A stretch of 9,219 nt of DNA from Bacillota bacterium (GTDB taxonomy: Bacteria; Bacillota; Clostridia; Lachnospirales; Lachnospiraceae). The translations under genes were made by a program, and so were the position numbers. Every line of letters starts with the position of its first letter. Within the stretch, counting starts at the first letter, position 1. The notes below the pieces were generated by a model. It was not told where the DNA came from. It saw only the letters and a list, made by a program, of their open reading frames with translations, and did not search any database. The DNA lies in the NCBI GenBank assembly GCA_023436765.1, contig JAEZHX010000151.1, positions 1 to 9,219 of the forward strand, in the 5' to 3' direction. Below, in pieces: positions 1-6,848 of the stretch.

Positions 1-140
1 ATCATAGCGATTGCTCATTTGGTATCTCCATAAGCCGGTGATCGGCTGTTCTGAAACCCCGAGGGATCATGCACCACTTAATTCCGATGGGGTTATATCC
101 TTAAAGTTCAGACCTAATTGTAACCCATACACTGTTACCT

Positions 141-167
141 GTACAAGAATTATTTATTATTCTGTAC
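141..167. promoter_or_regulatory. candidate operator palindrome overlapping the HAD promoter
   Basis: An inverted repeat pairs GTAC 141-144 with GTAC 164-167 and AGAAT 146-150 with ATTCT 159-163, around an AT-rich centre with one unpaired A at 145. It covers the place where the -35 element would sit, which is where a repressor site would be expected. There is no T-tract after it, so a terminator is less likely. The regulator is unknown. Confidence 0.3.
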
Positions 168-191
168 CGAACAACCCATTTATGTTATACT
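163..191 (+). promoter_or_regulatory. extended -10 promoter of the HAD gene
   Basis: TATACT at 186-191 is preceded by TG at 183-184, giving the TGnTATACT extended -10 pattern of housekeeping sigma factors. The -35 region at 163-168 (TGTACC) is a weak match, which extended -10 promoters tolerate. Transcription would start near 198 and leave a leader of about 28 nt before the ATG at 226. Confidence 0.5.
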
Positions 192-225
192 AGTGGTAAT
201 CACTTACTTTTCACGGGAGGTATAT

Positions 226-837
226 ATGTACAGACATATTATCTGGGATTTTGATGGCACCTTATTTGATACCTATCCGGTTATGGCAGGTGTATTTAGG
301 GATATGTTGGAGGAAATCGGATTCCATGAGCCGCAGGAGACCATCCTCAGTAATATGAAGGTTTCGATCACCTATGCGATGCAGGTTTACAGCGAAAAGT
401 ATCATGTCACAGCCTCTTTCCTTCAGGATGTCAAGAAACGGAGCCGCGAAGCAGAGCTTAAGCTGTGCAAGCCCTATCAGGGAATTGAGGAGGTCTGTCG
501 AACTATTGCAAGCTCGGGAAGATATAATTATCTGTATACCCACCGAGGGGAAACCGCTCTTCATTTTCTGAAAAAGTATGGCCTCTATGACTACTTCACT
601 GATTTCATCACCTCACAGCAGGGTTTTCCCAGAAAGCCAAACCCGGAAGCGCTCCATTATCTGATCGGAAAGTATGCTATGAAGCGGGAGGAAGCCTTGA
701 TGATCGGGGACAGGGCTCTTGATATGAAAGCTGCTGTCAATGCAGGAATCCACACCTGTTTCTTCAAGGAAAAGGAAGCCGTCGTCGAGGCCGAGCATAC
801 GATCACCTCCTTTGATGAATTATTACATATCATTTGA
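226..837 (+). CDS. HAD-superfamily hydrolase (HAD-IA, phosphoglycolate phosphatase-like)
   Basis: A predicted cytosolic phosphatase of 203 residues, a usual length for HAD subfamily IA. All four HAD motifs are visible: motif I DFDGTLFD at residues 8-15 (nucleophile Asp8, acid/base Asp10), motif II Thr105 in YLYTHRG, motif III Lys137 in PRKPNPEA, and motif IV GDRALD at 161-166 (Asp162 and Asp166 for magnesium). Residues about 16-90 form the helical cap. Family knowledge predicts removal of phosphate from a small metabolite through a phospho-aspartate intermediate; the substrate cannot be read from sequence. The ATG at 226 is chosen because GGGAGG at 215-220 lies just upstream. An in-frame ATG at 193 would sit at the promoter and before the ribosome binding site. 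The gene is monocistronic and converges on the ABC operon. Confidence 0.9.
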   Translation: MYRHIIWDFDGTLFDTYPVMAGVFRDMLEEIGFHEPQETILSNMKVSITYAMQVYSEKYHVTASFLQDVKKRSREAELKLCKPYQGIEEVCRTIASSGRYNYLYTHRGETALHFLKKYGLYDYFTDFITSQQGFPRKPNPEALHYLIGKYAMKREEALMIGDRALDMKAAVNAGIHTCFFKEKEAVVEAEHTITSFDELLHII

Positions 838-865
838 ACTCTACAGCATATATTGTTAGTCCTGT

Positions 866-884
866 ATGTCAGTTTCGCTGACAT
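866..884 (+). terminator. small hairpin just after the HAD stop codon
   Basis: ATGTCAG 866-872 pairs perfectly with CTGACAT 878-884 around a TTTCG loop, 28 bases after the HAD stop. Only TTTGG follows, so on its own it is a poor intrinsic terminator. It may act as a 3' end stabiliser or a first pause before the stronger hairpin at 900-937. Confidence 0.35.
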
Positions 885-899
885 TTGGATCATAAACTA

Positions 900-937
900 A
901 GAGCAGCCTGTCTTCTTGTTGAAGGAAGGGCTGCTCT
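900..937. terminator. shared bidirectional terminator between convergent genes
   Basis: AGAGCAGCC 900-908 pairs perfectly with GGCTGCTCT 929-937, and CTTC 912-915 can pair with GAAG 921-924 inside the loop. The hairpin lies between the ends of the HAD gene and the minus-strand ABC operon. The flanks are AT-rich on both sides (ATTATATA to the right; TTAGTTTATG when read on the minus strand), so it can end transcripts from both directions, although neither T-tract is strong. Confidence 0.65.
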
Positions 938-954
938 ATTATATACTTACGATC

Positions 955-2748
955 TTAAATTGCCTTCTCTAGGAACTTATACTGGGATAGGTATAGCTCG
1001 TGATAATAGCCTTGCTTTGCCAGAAGCTCCTCATGGGTGCCCATTTCTTTGATCTGCCCTTCATCCACATACAGGATGCAGGCAGAATTCTTGATCGTAG
1101 ATAAACGGTGGGCGATGATGAAGGAGGTGCGGTTCGCCAGGAGCCTGCTTAAACCCTCCTGTAATAAGATTTCTGTCTCGGTATCAATACTGGAGGTTGC
1201 TTCGTCAAGTATCAGGATCTTGGGATCGGCCAGCAATGCCCTTGCGAAGCTGATCAGCTGCCTCTGTCCCACGGATAGTCTGGTTCCCCGTTCGTTTACC
1301 TCAGTATCATAACCCTTCTCCAGGTTCATGATAAAGTCATGGGCTCTTACAGTCTTGGCCGCTTCAATGACCTGTTCATCAGTGGCCTCCATATTCCCGT
1401 AGCGGATATTATCCATGATGGTACCGGAGAAAATGAAGCTGTCCTGGAGCATGACACCCATCTGCTTTCGCAGGGATTTGATCTGTACCCTGCTGATATC
1501 AATTCCGTCTATTGTGACCTTACCGGAATCTAAATTGTAGAAACGGCTGATCAGATTGATGATCGTCGTCTTGCCTGCTCCGGTCGGTCCTACAATCGCG
1601 ATGGAATCTCCTACATTTGCCCGGAAGCTGATTCCGTTCAATACAGGAATACCATCCTCATAGCTGAAGGTCACCTCCTTAAATACCACATTGCCGATAA
1701 TCGGCGGCATCTCCACCGCATCCTCGCAGTCCTTCACCAGAACCGGCTCGTCAATTGTCTGAAAGATACGCTCCAGATAGGATACTGCGGTCAAAATGGA
1801 ATTATAGAAGCTGGCGAGGGTATTCACCGGAGCCCAAAACCTTCCGATATAACCGGTCATCGCAATGATGGCTCCCACCGTAACCCCCTCTACTCCGTTT
1901 GTCAACCAGGCGACACCGAGAATATAAACCGCACAGGTGGTCCAGGTGGAAATATTATTAATCGCCGGCCAGAGCAGGAAGTTCAGCTTAACGGCCTTCA
2001 TCCAGGCCTTGCTGTATTCACTGCTTAAATTATTGAAGATTCTGATGTTCTCTTCTTCTCTGGTGAAGCTCTGGGTAACCCGGATTCCGTTAATACTTTC
2101 CGCGATATAGGCATTTAGGTTAGAGGTCTTATTGCTGGACCTCTGCCAGGCTACTCTTTGTTTCTTCTTAATCGTAAAGATCAGGATCATCAGGACCGGA
2201 AGGCCCAGTAAACAGATCAGAGTCAGCTTTACATTGATTGAGAACATAAAGCCTACGATGAAGAAGAGACTGAACAGATCAGTGACCGTGTTGACGATAC
2301 CATTGGATAAGAGATCACTTAAGGAGTTGACATAGTTGACCACTCTGACCTGGATCTTCCCATGGGGCTTGTCATCATAATAAGAGAACGGGAGCTCTTG
2401 TAAATGATTGAAGATATCACTCCTAATCTTATGTATGATATTCTGTCCCATTCGAGACATGATGGAAACCTTCACCCGGATAATTACCGATATGACAAAG
2501 TAGATCATCAACAGCATAATATTGACCAGGATAATCTCCTTCGTCTTCTTATCAGGGATGTATTCATCCATGATGATCATCATTACCCTAGGGGTTATCA
2601 TGCTGAGAGCCGAAGAAAGTGTTAACAGGAAGATGGTGAAAAGCATTTCTTTCCGATAAGGTTTAATATAAGTACCCAGCCGCTTTAAATGCGAGAAATT
2701 AAATTCGGTTTGCAGGGTTTCATCAATATCATATTTATTTCTAGCCAT
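955..2748 (-). CDS. ABC exporter half-transporter, subunit with the canonical catalytic glutamate (BmrD/LmrD-like)
   Basis: A 597-residue membrane-spanning half-transporter with an N-terminal six-helix exporter domain (about residues 30-325) and a C-terminal ATPase domain (about 350-590). Visible ATPase motifs are the A-loop Tyr363, Walker A GPTGAGKTT 387-395, Q-loop Gln435, signature LSVGQ 491-495, Walker B ILILDE 511-516 with catalytic Glu516, D-loop SSID 519-522 and switch His547. The signature is LSVGQ instead of LSGGQ. In heterodimeric exporters such as BmrCD, LmrCD and TM287/288, a weakened signature pairs with the partner's degenerate Walker B, and that is the arrangement here. AGGAGG at 2755-2760 sits 6 bases before the ATG and follows the upstream gene's stop directly, so translation is probably coupled. 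Such pairs usually export drugs, peptides or lipids; the substrate is not readable. Confidence 0.93.
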   Translation of the reverse strand: MARNKYDIDETLQTEFNFSHLKRLGTYIKPYRKEMLFTIFLLTLSSALSMITPRVMMIIMDEYIPDKKTKEIILVNIMLLMIYFVISVIIRVKVSIMSRMGQNIIHKIRSDIFNHLQELPFSYYDDKPHGKIQVRVVNYVNSLSDLLSNGIVNTVTDLFSLFFIVGFMFSINVKLTLICLLGLPVLMILIFTIKKKQRVAWQRSSNKTSNLNAYIAESINGIRVTQSFTREEENIRIFNNLSSEYSKAWMKAVKLNFLLWPAINNISTWTTCAVYILGVAWLTNGVEGVTVGAIIAMTGYIGRFWAPVNTLASFYNSILTAVSYLERIFQTIDEPVLVKDCEDAVEMPPIIGNVVFKEVTFSYEDGIPVLNGISFRANVGDSIAIVGPTGAGKTTIINLISRFYNLDSGKVTIDGIDISRVQIKSLRKQMGVMLQDSFIFSGTIMDNIRYGNMEATDEQVIEAAKTVRAHDFIMNLEKGYDTEVNERGTRLSVGQRQLISFARALLADPKILILDEATSSIDTETEILLQEGLSRLLANRTSFIIAHRLSTIKNSACILYVDEGQIKEMGTHEELLAKQGYYHELYLSQYKFLEKAI

Positions 2749-2761
2749 GATTTACCTCCTA

Positions 2762-4570
2762 CTATTTATGCACCGGATTTTTCTCCAGCAGGTTTGTAAG
2801 CTCGGGTTTCTGGTTTTTATTCTTCGTACGATTCAGCTCACTGATCTTATCGAAATCTCCATATTGGTGATGGAATACAGTTGCATAATAGCCTGCCTTA
2901 CTAAGAAGCTCCTCATGGTTCCCGGACTCTAAGATTCTGCCTTCATCCACTACCAGAATCTGATCTGCGTCCTTTATGGAAGAGATCCTGTGGGCAATGA
3001 TGAATACCGTATGTCTCTGGTTGATATTTCCTAGTGCATCCTGGATCTGTGCCTCCGTTTCCATATCCACAGCCGAAGTGGTATCATCCAGAATGATGAT
3101 GGAAGGATTCTTCAGTAAAGCCCTGGCCAAGGAAATCCTCTGCTTCTGTCCACCGGAAAGGCCCACTCCCCGTTCACCAACAATTGTATCATAACCCTCG
3201 GGCATCTCCAGGATAAACTCGTGGGCATTCGCTACCATCGCTGCCGCTTCCACCTCCTCGAAGCTGCAGTTCGGTCTTCCGTAAGCGATATTCCCCTCTA
3301 CGGTATCTGAGAACAGGAATACATCCTGCATCGCCATGCCAATATTATCCCTGAGAGAGAACAGATCCAATTCCTTGATGTTAATGCCATCAATCCTAAT
3401 CTCCCCCTCTGTCACATCATAGAATCTGCATAAGAGGTTCATCAAGGTAGATTTGCCGGAGCCAGTGGCTCCGATGATCCCAACGGTTTGCCCCGGTTTC
3501 ACATGGAAACTGACATCTTTAAGGATCTCCTCATCCTCTGCCTGATAGCTCACATGGTCGAATTCGATCTCCCCTGCGAATCTCTCCTTCATTACTGCGT
3601 TTTCCGGTTCCTTGATGGCGGGCTCCACCACGACGGTGGAGTAAATCTTCTCAACAGAGGTAACAAACCTCTGATAGTCATTTGCAAGCCAGCCGGCCAT
3701 CCTCAGGGGCTGATTTAACATCCAGAGGTATCCGCTCACAGTAACCAGCTTACCCATGCTCATATGTTCATAGACCACCATTAGACCGCCTACCAGCAAC
3801 AGAATAACTGACAATGCATTGGCCAGGAATTCGAAGATCGGGACAAATTTTTTCCAGATGTCCGCAGCATTCAGCTCAGCTTCCCGGTAGGCATCATTTT
3901 CTATATTAAACTTGGATATCTCATAATCCTCTTTAGCGAAGGCCTTGACAACACGGTTACCGCTGACATTCTCCTGTACGAAGGTGTTCAAGCTGGAAAA
4001 CTGCTGTCTGATCTTGAAAAAGGCAGGCTTCACTGATTTCAGCTGCTTCATCGTATACCAGGCAGTGATTGGAAGAACTGCCACCATGCTGAGTGCTAAG
4101 CGAAGATCCACGACGAAGATCATGATTAATGCAATTAAGAACAAAAGAGCGTTCTCGTACACGGAATAAACCACATAGGCCACAAAATGTCTTATCGCAT
4201 CCATATCACCGGTCTGCCGGCTCATCAGGTCTCCGGTCCGGTTCCTGTTATAGAAGTTAAAATCCTGCTGTAAAAGCCTCCGGTACACAAAGTCCCTCAT
4301 CGAATAAAGCATTCCCTGGGAGGAGGTCTCGAAGATGATCAGGAACCAGTATTTCAGTACCGCCCGGATCAGTGTTGTGGCAATCATGACAATCACCAGC
4401 ATCGGTAATATCTTATGGTTTCCCCCCTTGATTACGTCATCCACGACGATACCTGAGATCTGCGGATTAACGATTGCGATCGCACAGGTAACCGTAACCA
4501 GTATCATGGCATAGTTCAGCTTGAAACGATATTTCTTCAGGAAGGAATAGAACCATTGCATTGCAGTCAT
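2762..4570 (-). CDS. ABC exporter half-transporter, subunit with degenerate Walker B (BmrC/LmrC-like)
   Basis: First gene of the exporter operon, 602 residues, with a six-helix transmembrane domain (about 15-310) and an ATPase domain (about 335-570). Motifs are Walker A GATGSGKST 367-375, Q-loop Gln415, canonical signature LSGGQ 471-475, Walker B IIILDD 491-496, D-loop SAVD 499-502 and His527. Asp496 stands where the catalytic glutamate normally is, so this subunit's own site should hydrolyse ATP poorly, while its LSGGQ completes the active site of the partner encoded 13 bases downstream. A lysine- and asparagine-rich tail of about 25 residues follows the ATPase domain. AGGAGG at 4578-4583 lies 7 bases before the ATG at 4570 and supports that start over the ATG three codons later. 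The function is inferred to be heterodimeric efflux. Confidence 0.93.
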   Translation of the reverse strand: MTAMQWFYSFLKKYRFKLNYAMILVTVTCAIAIVNPQISGIVVDDVIKGGNHKILPMLVIVMIATTLIRAVLKYWFLIIFETSSQGMLYSMRDFVYRRLLQQDFNFYNRNRTGDLMSRQTGDMDAIRHFVAYVVYSVYENALLFLIALIMIFVVDLRLALSMVAVLPITAWYTMKQLKSVKPAFFKIRQQFSSLNTFVQENVSGNRVVKAFAKEDYEISKFNIENDAYREAELNAADIWKKFVPIFEFLANALSVILLLVGGLMVVYEHMSMGKLVTVSGYLWMLNQPLRMAGWLANDYQRFVTSVEKIYSTVVVEPAIKEPENAVMKERFAGEIEFDHVSYQAEDEEILKDVSFHVKPGQTVGIIGATGSGKSTLMNLLCRFYDVTEGEIRIDGINIKELDLFSLRDNIGMAMQDVFLFSDTVEGNIAYGRPNCSFEEVEAAAMVANAHEFILEMPEGYDTIVGERGVGLSGGQKQRISLARALLKNPSIIILDDTTSAVDMETEAQIQDALGNINQRHTVFIIAHRISSIKDADQILVVDEGRILESGNHEELLSKAGYYATVFHHQYGDFDKISELNRTKNKNQKPELTNLLEKNPVHK

Positions 4571-4627
4571 TGAAATGCCTCCTCACAGCACGAAAATTAG
4601 AATATAATGTAGGCTAAAACAATAATT

Positions 4628-4655
4628 ATTATAGTCTTTTTGTAAACAATGCAAA
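4628..4655 (-). promoter_or_regulatory. candidate promoter of the ABC exporter operon
   Basis: Read on the minus strand, a perfect TATAAT lies at 4633-4628. TTTGCA (4 of 6 matches to TTGACA) lies at 4655-4650, with a 16-base spacer. The start point would be near 4620, about 50 bases upstream of the ATG at 4570. No other perfect -10 with a matching -35 was found closer to the gene. Confidence 0.5.
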
Positions 4656-4735
4656 ATGTGTATTATTACTAAAAGAATGTAATTTATTATATTAGATTTT
4701 ACCATCTGAACAGTATAAGTGAAGTCGAACCAATA

Positions 4736-4783
4736 TTACTATAATTTGTTAATTTGCACCAAGATGTCAATTAATTATAGTAA
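4736..4783. promoter_or_regulatory. candidate operator: perfect 11-bp inverted repeat between divergent promoters
   Basis: TTACTATAATT at 4736-4746 is the exact reverse complement of AATTATAGTAA at 4773-4783, with a 26-base centre that adds two more pairs. The half-site centres are about 37 bases apart, between three and four helical turns, which would suit a dimer or looping regulator. It lies upstream of both divergent promoters, where the neighbouring AraC-family protein would be expected to bind. It is AT-rich, so chance symmetry is possible. As an RNA hairpin it lacks a following T-tract. Confidence 0.4.
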
Positions 4784-4815
4784 AAAAATAGATGTTATTT
4801 TTTTCAAAAATGTAT

Positions 4816-4843
4816 TTGCTAAAAATTTTATGAATGTTATAAT
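4816..4843 (+). promoter_or_regulatory. candidate promoter of the AraC-type regulator / nitroreductase operon
   Basis: A perfect TATAAT at 4838-4843 is preceded by TG at 4835-4836 (extended -10). TTGCTA at 4816-4821 is a 4-of-6 match to the -35 consensus with a 16-base spacer. Transcription would start near 4850, giving a leader of about 55 nt before the ATG at 4907. Confidence 0.6.
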
Positions 4844-4906
4844 ATTCTTATTATGTTCTACTAAAGAAAAGTATTGTTAAGCTACAATAAATAAGAGGTG
4901 ATCGGT

Positions 4907-5776
4907 ATGGCCTTTGATTACGACTTAACCTATAACGATTTTAACCCCACAGTCTTCTATGTTTCAAAAGTAAAAATGACAAATGACGGGGTCTATCATG
5001 ACCATGATTTCCCCGAGCTTGCATATATCCTGTCCGGTAAGGGCGCATATCTCGTGGACGGCAAGGAATATGAAGTAGAAGCCGGCGACCTGGTGATCTG
5101 TAATCCCGGTGTAAAGCACACCCATATCGTTACCAACCTGAAGGAGCCGACGATTGAGTTCATCTCAGGCTTCTCGGATTTTCATTTTAGGAATATGGCT
5201 CCGAATTTCATTGAGTTAAAGGATGGCTGCTGTATCATGCATACCACTGCGGAATTGAAGCAGGAGCTGTCGATGCACTGCTATTCCATGATCGCAGAGA
5301 AGGAAAGCAACCATGTAGGTCGGTATTTCATGCTTAAGACCCATCTGATGCAGATGCTTCTGCTCCTCATGCGCGAGATCAATGATGATGACGGTATCCC
5401 CCAGAGGGGCTGTAATTTCGAATCCTATAACAAGAGCTATGCTGTAAACAGAATCATAAATTACTTAAATGAAAATTACGATCAGAAGATATCTTTGGAA
5501 CAAATTGCGCATAATATGTTTCTAAGCCCGGTGTACATCTCCAAGATATTTAAGGAAGAGACGGGGGAATCCCCCATTAATTACCTGATCAAAATCAGAC
5601 TCGAGAAGGCGAAGGACATCCTGCTTAACGACAGCGGAGGCAGCATCAAGAGCATCGCCAACCAGGTGGGCTATGATGATGTATACCATTTCAGCAAGCT
5701 ATTCAAGAAATACTACAGTATCTCTCCACTTTATTACAAGAAAAGGGCACAGCAAAAACAAGCGTCGAACCAGTAA
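4907..5776 (+). CDS. AraC-family transcriptional regulator with N-terminal cupin sensor domain
   Basis: A 289-residue DNA-binding regulator. Residues about 15-90 form a cupin-type sensing domain with a metal- or ligand-site pattern His31-x-His33-x3-Glu37 and a later His71 in PGVKHTH. The C-terminus holds the AraC double helix-turn-helix: the first at about 196-216 (ISLEQIAHNMFLSPVYISKIF region), the second at about 246-268 (IKSIANQVGYDDVYHFSKLF region), followed by the typical SPLYYKK end. GAGGTG at 4895-4900 is 6 bases before the ATG at 4907. The in-frame GTG at 4898 lies inside that ribosome binding site, so ATG is preferred. Divergent placement next to the exporter operon and a 17-base gap to the nitroreductase suggest it controls one or both. 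The effector is unknown. Confidence 0.92.
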   Translation: MAFDYDLTYNDFNPTVFYVSKVKMTNDGVYHDHDFPELAYILSGKGAYLVDGKEYEVEAGDLVICNPGVKHTHIVTNLKEPTIEFISGFSDFHFRNMAPNFIELKDGCCIMHTTAELKQELSMHCYSMIAEKESNHVGRYFMLKTHLMQMLLLLMREINDDDGIPQRGCNFESYNKSYAVNRIINYLNENYDQKISLEQIAHNMFLSPVYISKIFKEETGESPINYLIKIRLEKAKDILLNDSGGSIKSIANQVGYDDVYHFSKLFKKYYSISPLYYKKRAQQKQASNQ

Positions 5777-5793
5777 GGAAGAAGGTTATAGAA

Positions 5794-6561
5794 ATGAATA
5801 TGTTTGATGTTATATTCACCAGAAGATCTATCCGCAGCTTTCTTATGGAGAAAGTAGAATGGGAAACGATTGCAGACATTCTGGCATTTGCTAATAAACT
5901 CCCCATGTTGACACCGGGAATTTCCGTAGAATTCAAGCTGGTGAGTAATATTGAGAAAAATCAGGGCTTTAGCGGACCCTTTGCCGTCACAGCCCCCTAT
6001 TATATCTGCATCTCCTCCGAGGAGAAGGAGGATTACCTACTGAATGCCGGCTATCTGATTCAACAGTTAAATCTATACATTGAATCGAAGGGCCTCGGTG
6101 CCTGCTTCGTGGGCTATGCCAGCCCAGGACGCGGTCTGAAGTCTACGATGAAATATGAATATGTTACTGCTCTTGCCTTCGGTAAGACCAATCAACCTCT
6201 CTTCCGTGACAGTGCCAATGCCAAGCGCCTGCCGGAGAAGGATACCGTGGTATATAAGGAAGAAGTAACACCGGACATCAAGAAGCTGATCAGTGCAGCA
6301 AGGCTTGCCCCATCCAGCTATAACATCCAGCCCTGGCGCTTCGTGGTCTATAAGAACCGCATCCACATCTTCGCCAAGAAGAATAATCTGATTGCACGAG
6401 CCCTGGATAAATTCAAAATGGTGGATATGGGCATCATGCTTGCCAATCTCCTGCTTACAGCCGAGGAGCTCTGGATCGACGTTACCCTGAGTAAATCAGA
6501 TGCCGTCAAGAATAAGACTCTTAAGAACAACGAGTACGTAACCACCATCCTAATTAGTTAA
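5794..6561 (+). CDS. two-domain nitroreductase-like flavoprotein (TM1586 type)
   Basis: A 255-residue predicted cytosolic FMN-dependent oxidoreductase. Residues 8-15 (FTRRSIRS) match the FMN-phosphate-binding arginine motif at the start of nitroreductases. Residues about 160-187 (KKLISAARLAPSS..IQPWRFVV) match the start of a second nitroreductase half, with the SxxxQPW flavin-contact segment. This order, two half-domains in one chain, is that of the putative TM1586 nitroreductase family, in which one chain mimics the usual homodimer. The reaction is expected to be NAD(P)H-dependent reduction of a nitro- or quinone-like compound, but the substrate is unknown and some family members may not be enzymes. 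GAAGG at 5781-5785 is 8 bases from the ATG. The gene lies 17 bases after the AraC-type gene, so it is probably co-transcribed. No clear terminator follows it before the tRNA. Confidence 0.85.
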   Translation: MNMFDVIFTRRSIRSFLMEKVEWETIADILAFANKLPMLTPGISVEFKLVSNIEKNQGFSGPFAVTAPYYICISSEEKEDYLLNAGYLIQQLNLYIESKGLGACFVGYASPGRGLKSTMKYEYVTALAFGKTNQPLFRDSANAKRLPEKDTVVYKEEVTPDIKKLISAARLAPSSYNIQPWRFVVYKNRIHIFAKKNNLIARALDKFKMVDMGIMLANLLLTAEELWIDVTLSKSDAVKNKTLKNNEYVTTILIS

Positions 6562-6615
6562 ATTTCATCAATAATATAAATAATAAAGAAAACTAAAAAA
6601 TCTTATGTAAAGCTA

Positions 6616-6644
6616 TTGACAAATAACCAAAACTATATTATATT
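6616..6644 (+). promoter_or_regulatory. tRNA-Gly promoter
   Basis: A perfect TTGACA at 6616-6621 and TATATT at 6639-6644 are separated by an ideal 17-base spacer. Transcription would start near 6651, about 37 bases before the mature tRNA 5' end. This fits a strong, independently transcribed tRNA gene. Confidence 0.8.
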
Positions 6645-6687
6645 ATGTCATGTGCCTACGACAACCGAAAGCACAAAAACATAATAT

Positions 6688-6759
6688 GCGCGAGTGGCTC
6701 AGTGGTGGAGTATCGCCTTGCCAAGGCGAGGGTCGCGGGTTCGAATCCCGTCTCGCGCT
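6688..6759 (+). tRNA. tRNA-Gly (anticodon GCC)
   Basis: A full cloverleaf can be drawn. The acceptor stem pairs GCGCGAG 6688-6694 with CTCGCGC 6752-6758. The D arm is GCTC..GAGT. The anticodon stem TCGCC/GGCGA carries a TTGCCAA loop with anticodon GCC. The T arm is CGGG-TTCGAAT-CCCG. The discriminator base is T6759, as expected for bacterial tRNA-Gly. No CCA is encoded, so it must be added after transcription. The 3' end (6748-6758) recurs twice downstream and is the likely integration target of the neighbouring mobile element. Confidence 0.97.
6748..6758 (+). repeat. candidate attachment core at the tRNA 3' end (copy 1 of 3)
   Basis: CCGTCTCGCGC, the last 11 bases of the tRNA acceptor/T arm before the discriminator base, is repeated exactly at 6982-6992 and 7161-7171. 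tRNA 3' ends are classic targets of tyrosine integrases, and two integrase genes lie just beyond the last copy. Confidence 0.6.
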
Positions 6760-6810
6760 GTCAAAAAAGAAGTGGGTATCAGTGAAACTGATACCCACTT
6801 CTTTTTTGAC
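6760..6810. terminator. tRNA-Gly terminator, 24-bp perfect palindrome
   Basis: It starts at the base after the tRNA. The arms 6760-6783 and 6787-6810 are perfect reverse complements with a GAA loop. The left arm carries an A6 tract and the right arm a T6 tract, so it has A-tract/GC-rich hairpin/T-tract form in both directions. It would end the tRNA transcript and could also block transcripts arriving from the mobile element. Confidence 0.9.
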
Positions 6811-6848
6811 GTTGTCTAGGTAGGTTTCGAACTCTCACAAACTGAGCA

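Larger units (their letters stand above)
1..225. other. non-coding leader region upstream of the HAD gene, with a possible structured RNA segment
   Basis: I see no convincing gene here. The only open frame starts at 11, has no ribosome binding site and its protein has no recognisable motif. Several segments can pair: AGCCG 33-37 with CGGCT 43-47, TCTGAA 50-55 with TTCAGA 107-112, and ACCCC 56-60 with GGGGT 89-93, the last nested inside the second. Together they would give a multi-helix fold over roughly 33-112. This could be the 3' part of a small RNA that begins outside the window (6S-like RNAs have long rods of this sort), but I could not match it to any named family. The predicted HAD promoter lies downstream of the fold, so it is probably not that gene's leader. 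Confidence 0.25.
4571..4906. other. AT-rich divergent intergenic region between exporter operon and araC-type gene
   Basis: A 336-base gap with no gene. It holds a minus-strand promoter for the exporter, a plus-strand extended -10 promoter for the regulator, and a perfect 11-bp inverted repeat between them. All three are listed separately. Apart from these and the two ribosome binding sites I see only AT-rich sequence with poly-A and poly-T runs around 4784-4810. Confidence 0.8.

Noticed and set aside
11..193. Small open frame at the left edge that could encode a 60-residue protein
   Set aside because: It has no ribosome binding site, no recognisable motif, runs through the promoter of the next gene and overlaps foldable non-coding sequence.
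1037..4169. Plus-strand open frames inside the ABC transporter genes
   Set aside because: They are antisense shadows of two well-supported genes with complete domain structure and have no independent translation signals.
4736..4783. Inverted repeat as an intrinsic terminator
   Set aside because: It is AT-rich with a 26-base centre, has no T-tract in either direction and is not downstream of a gene.
6820..6840. TTTCGAA stretch resembling a tRNA T-loop just after the tRNA terminator
   Set aside because: The bases on either side do not pair as a T-stem and no acceptor or anticodon arm can be drawn.
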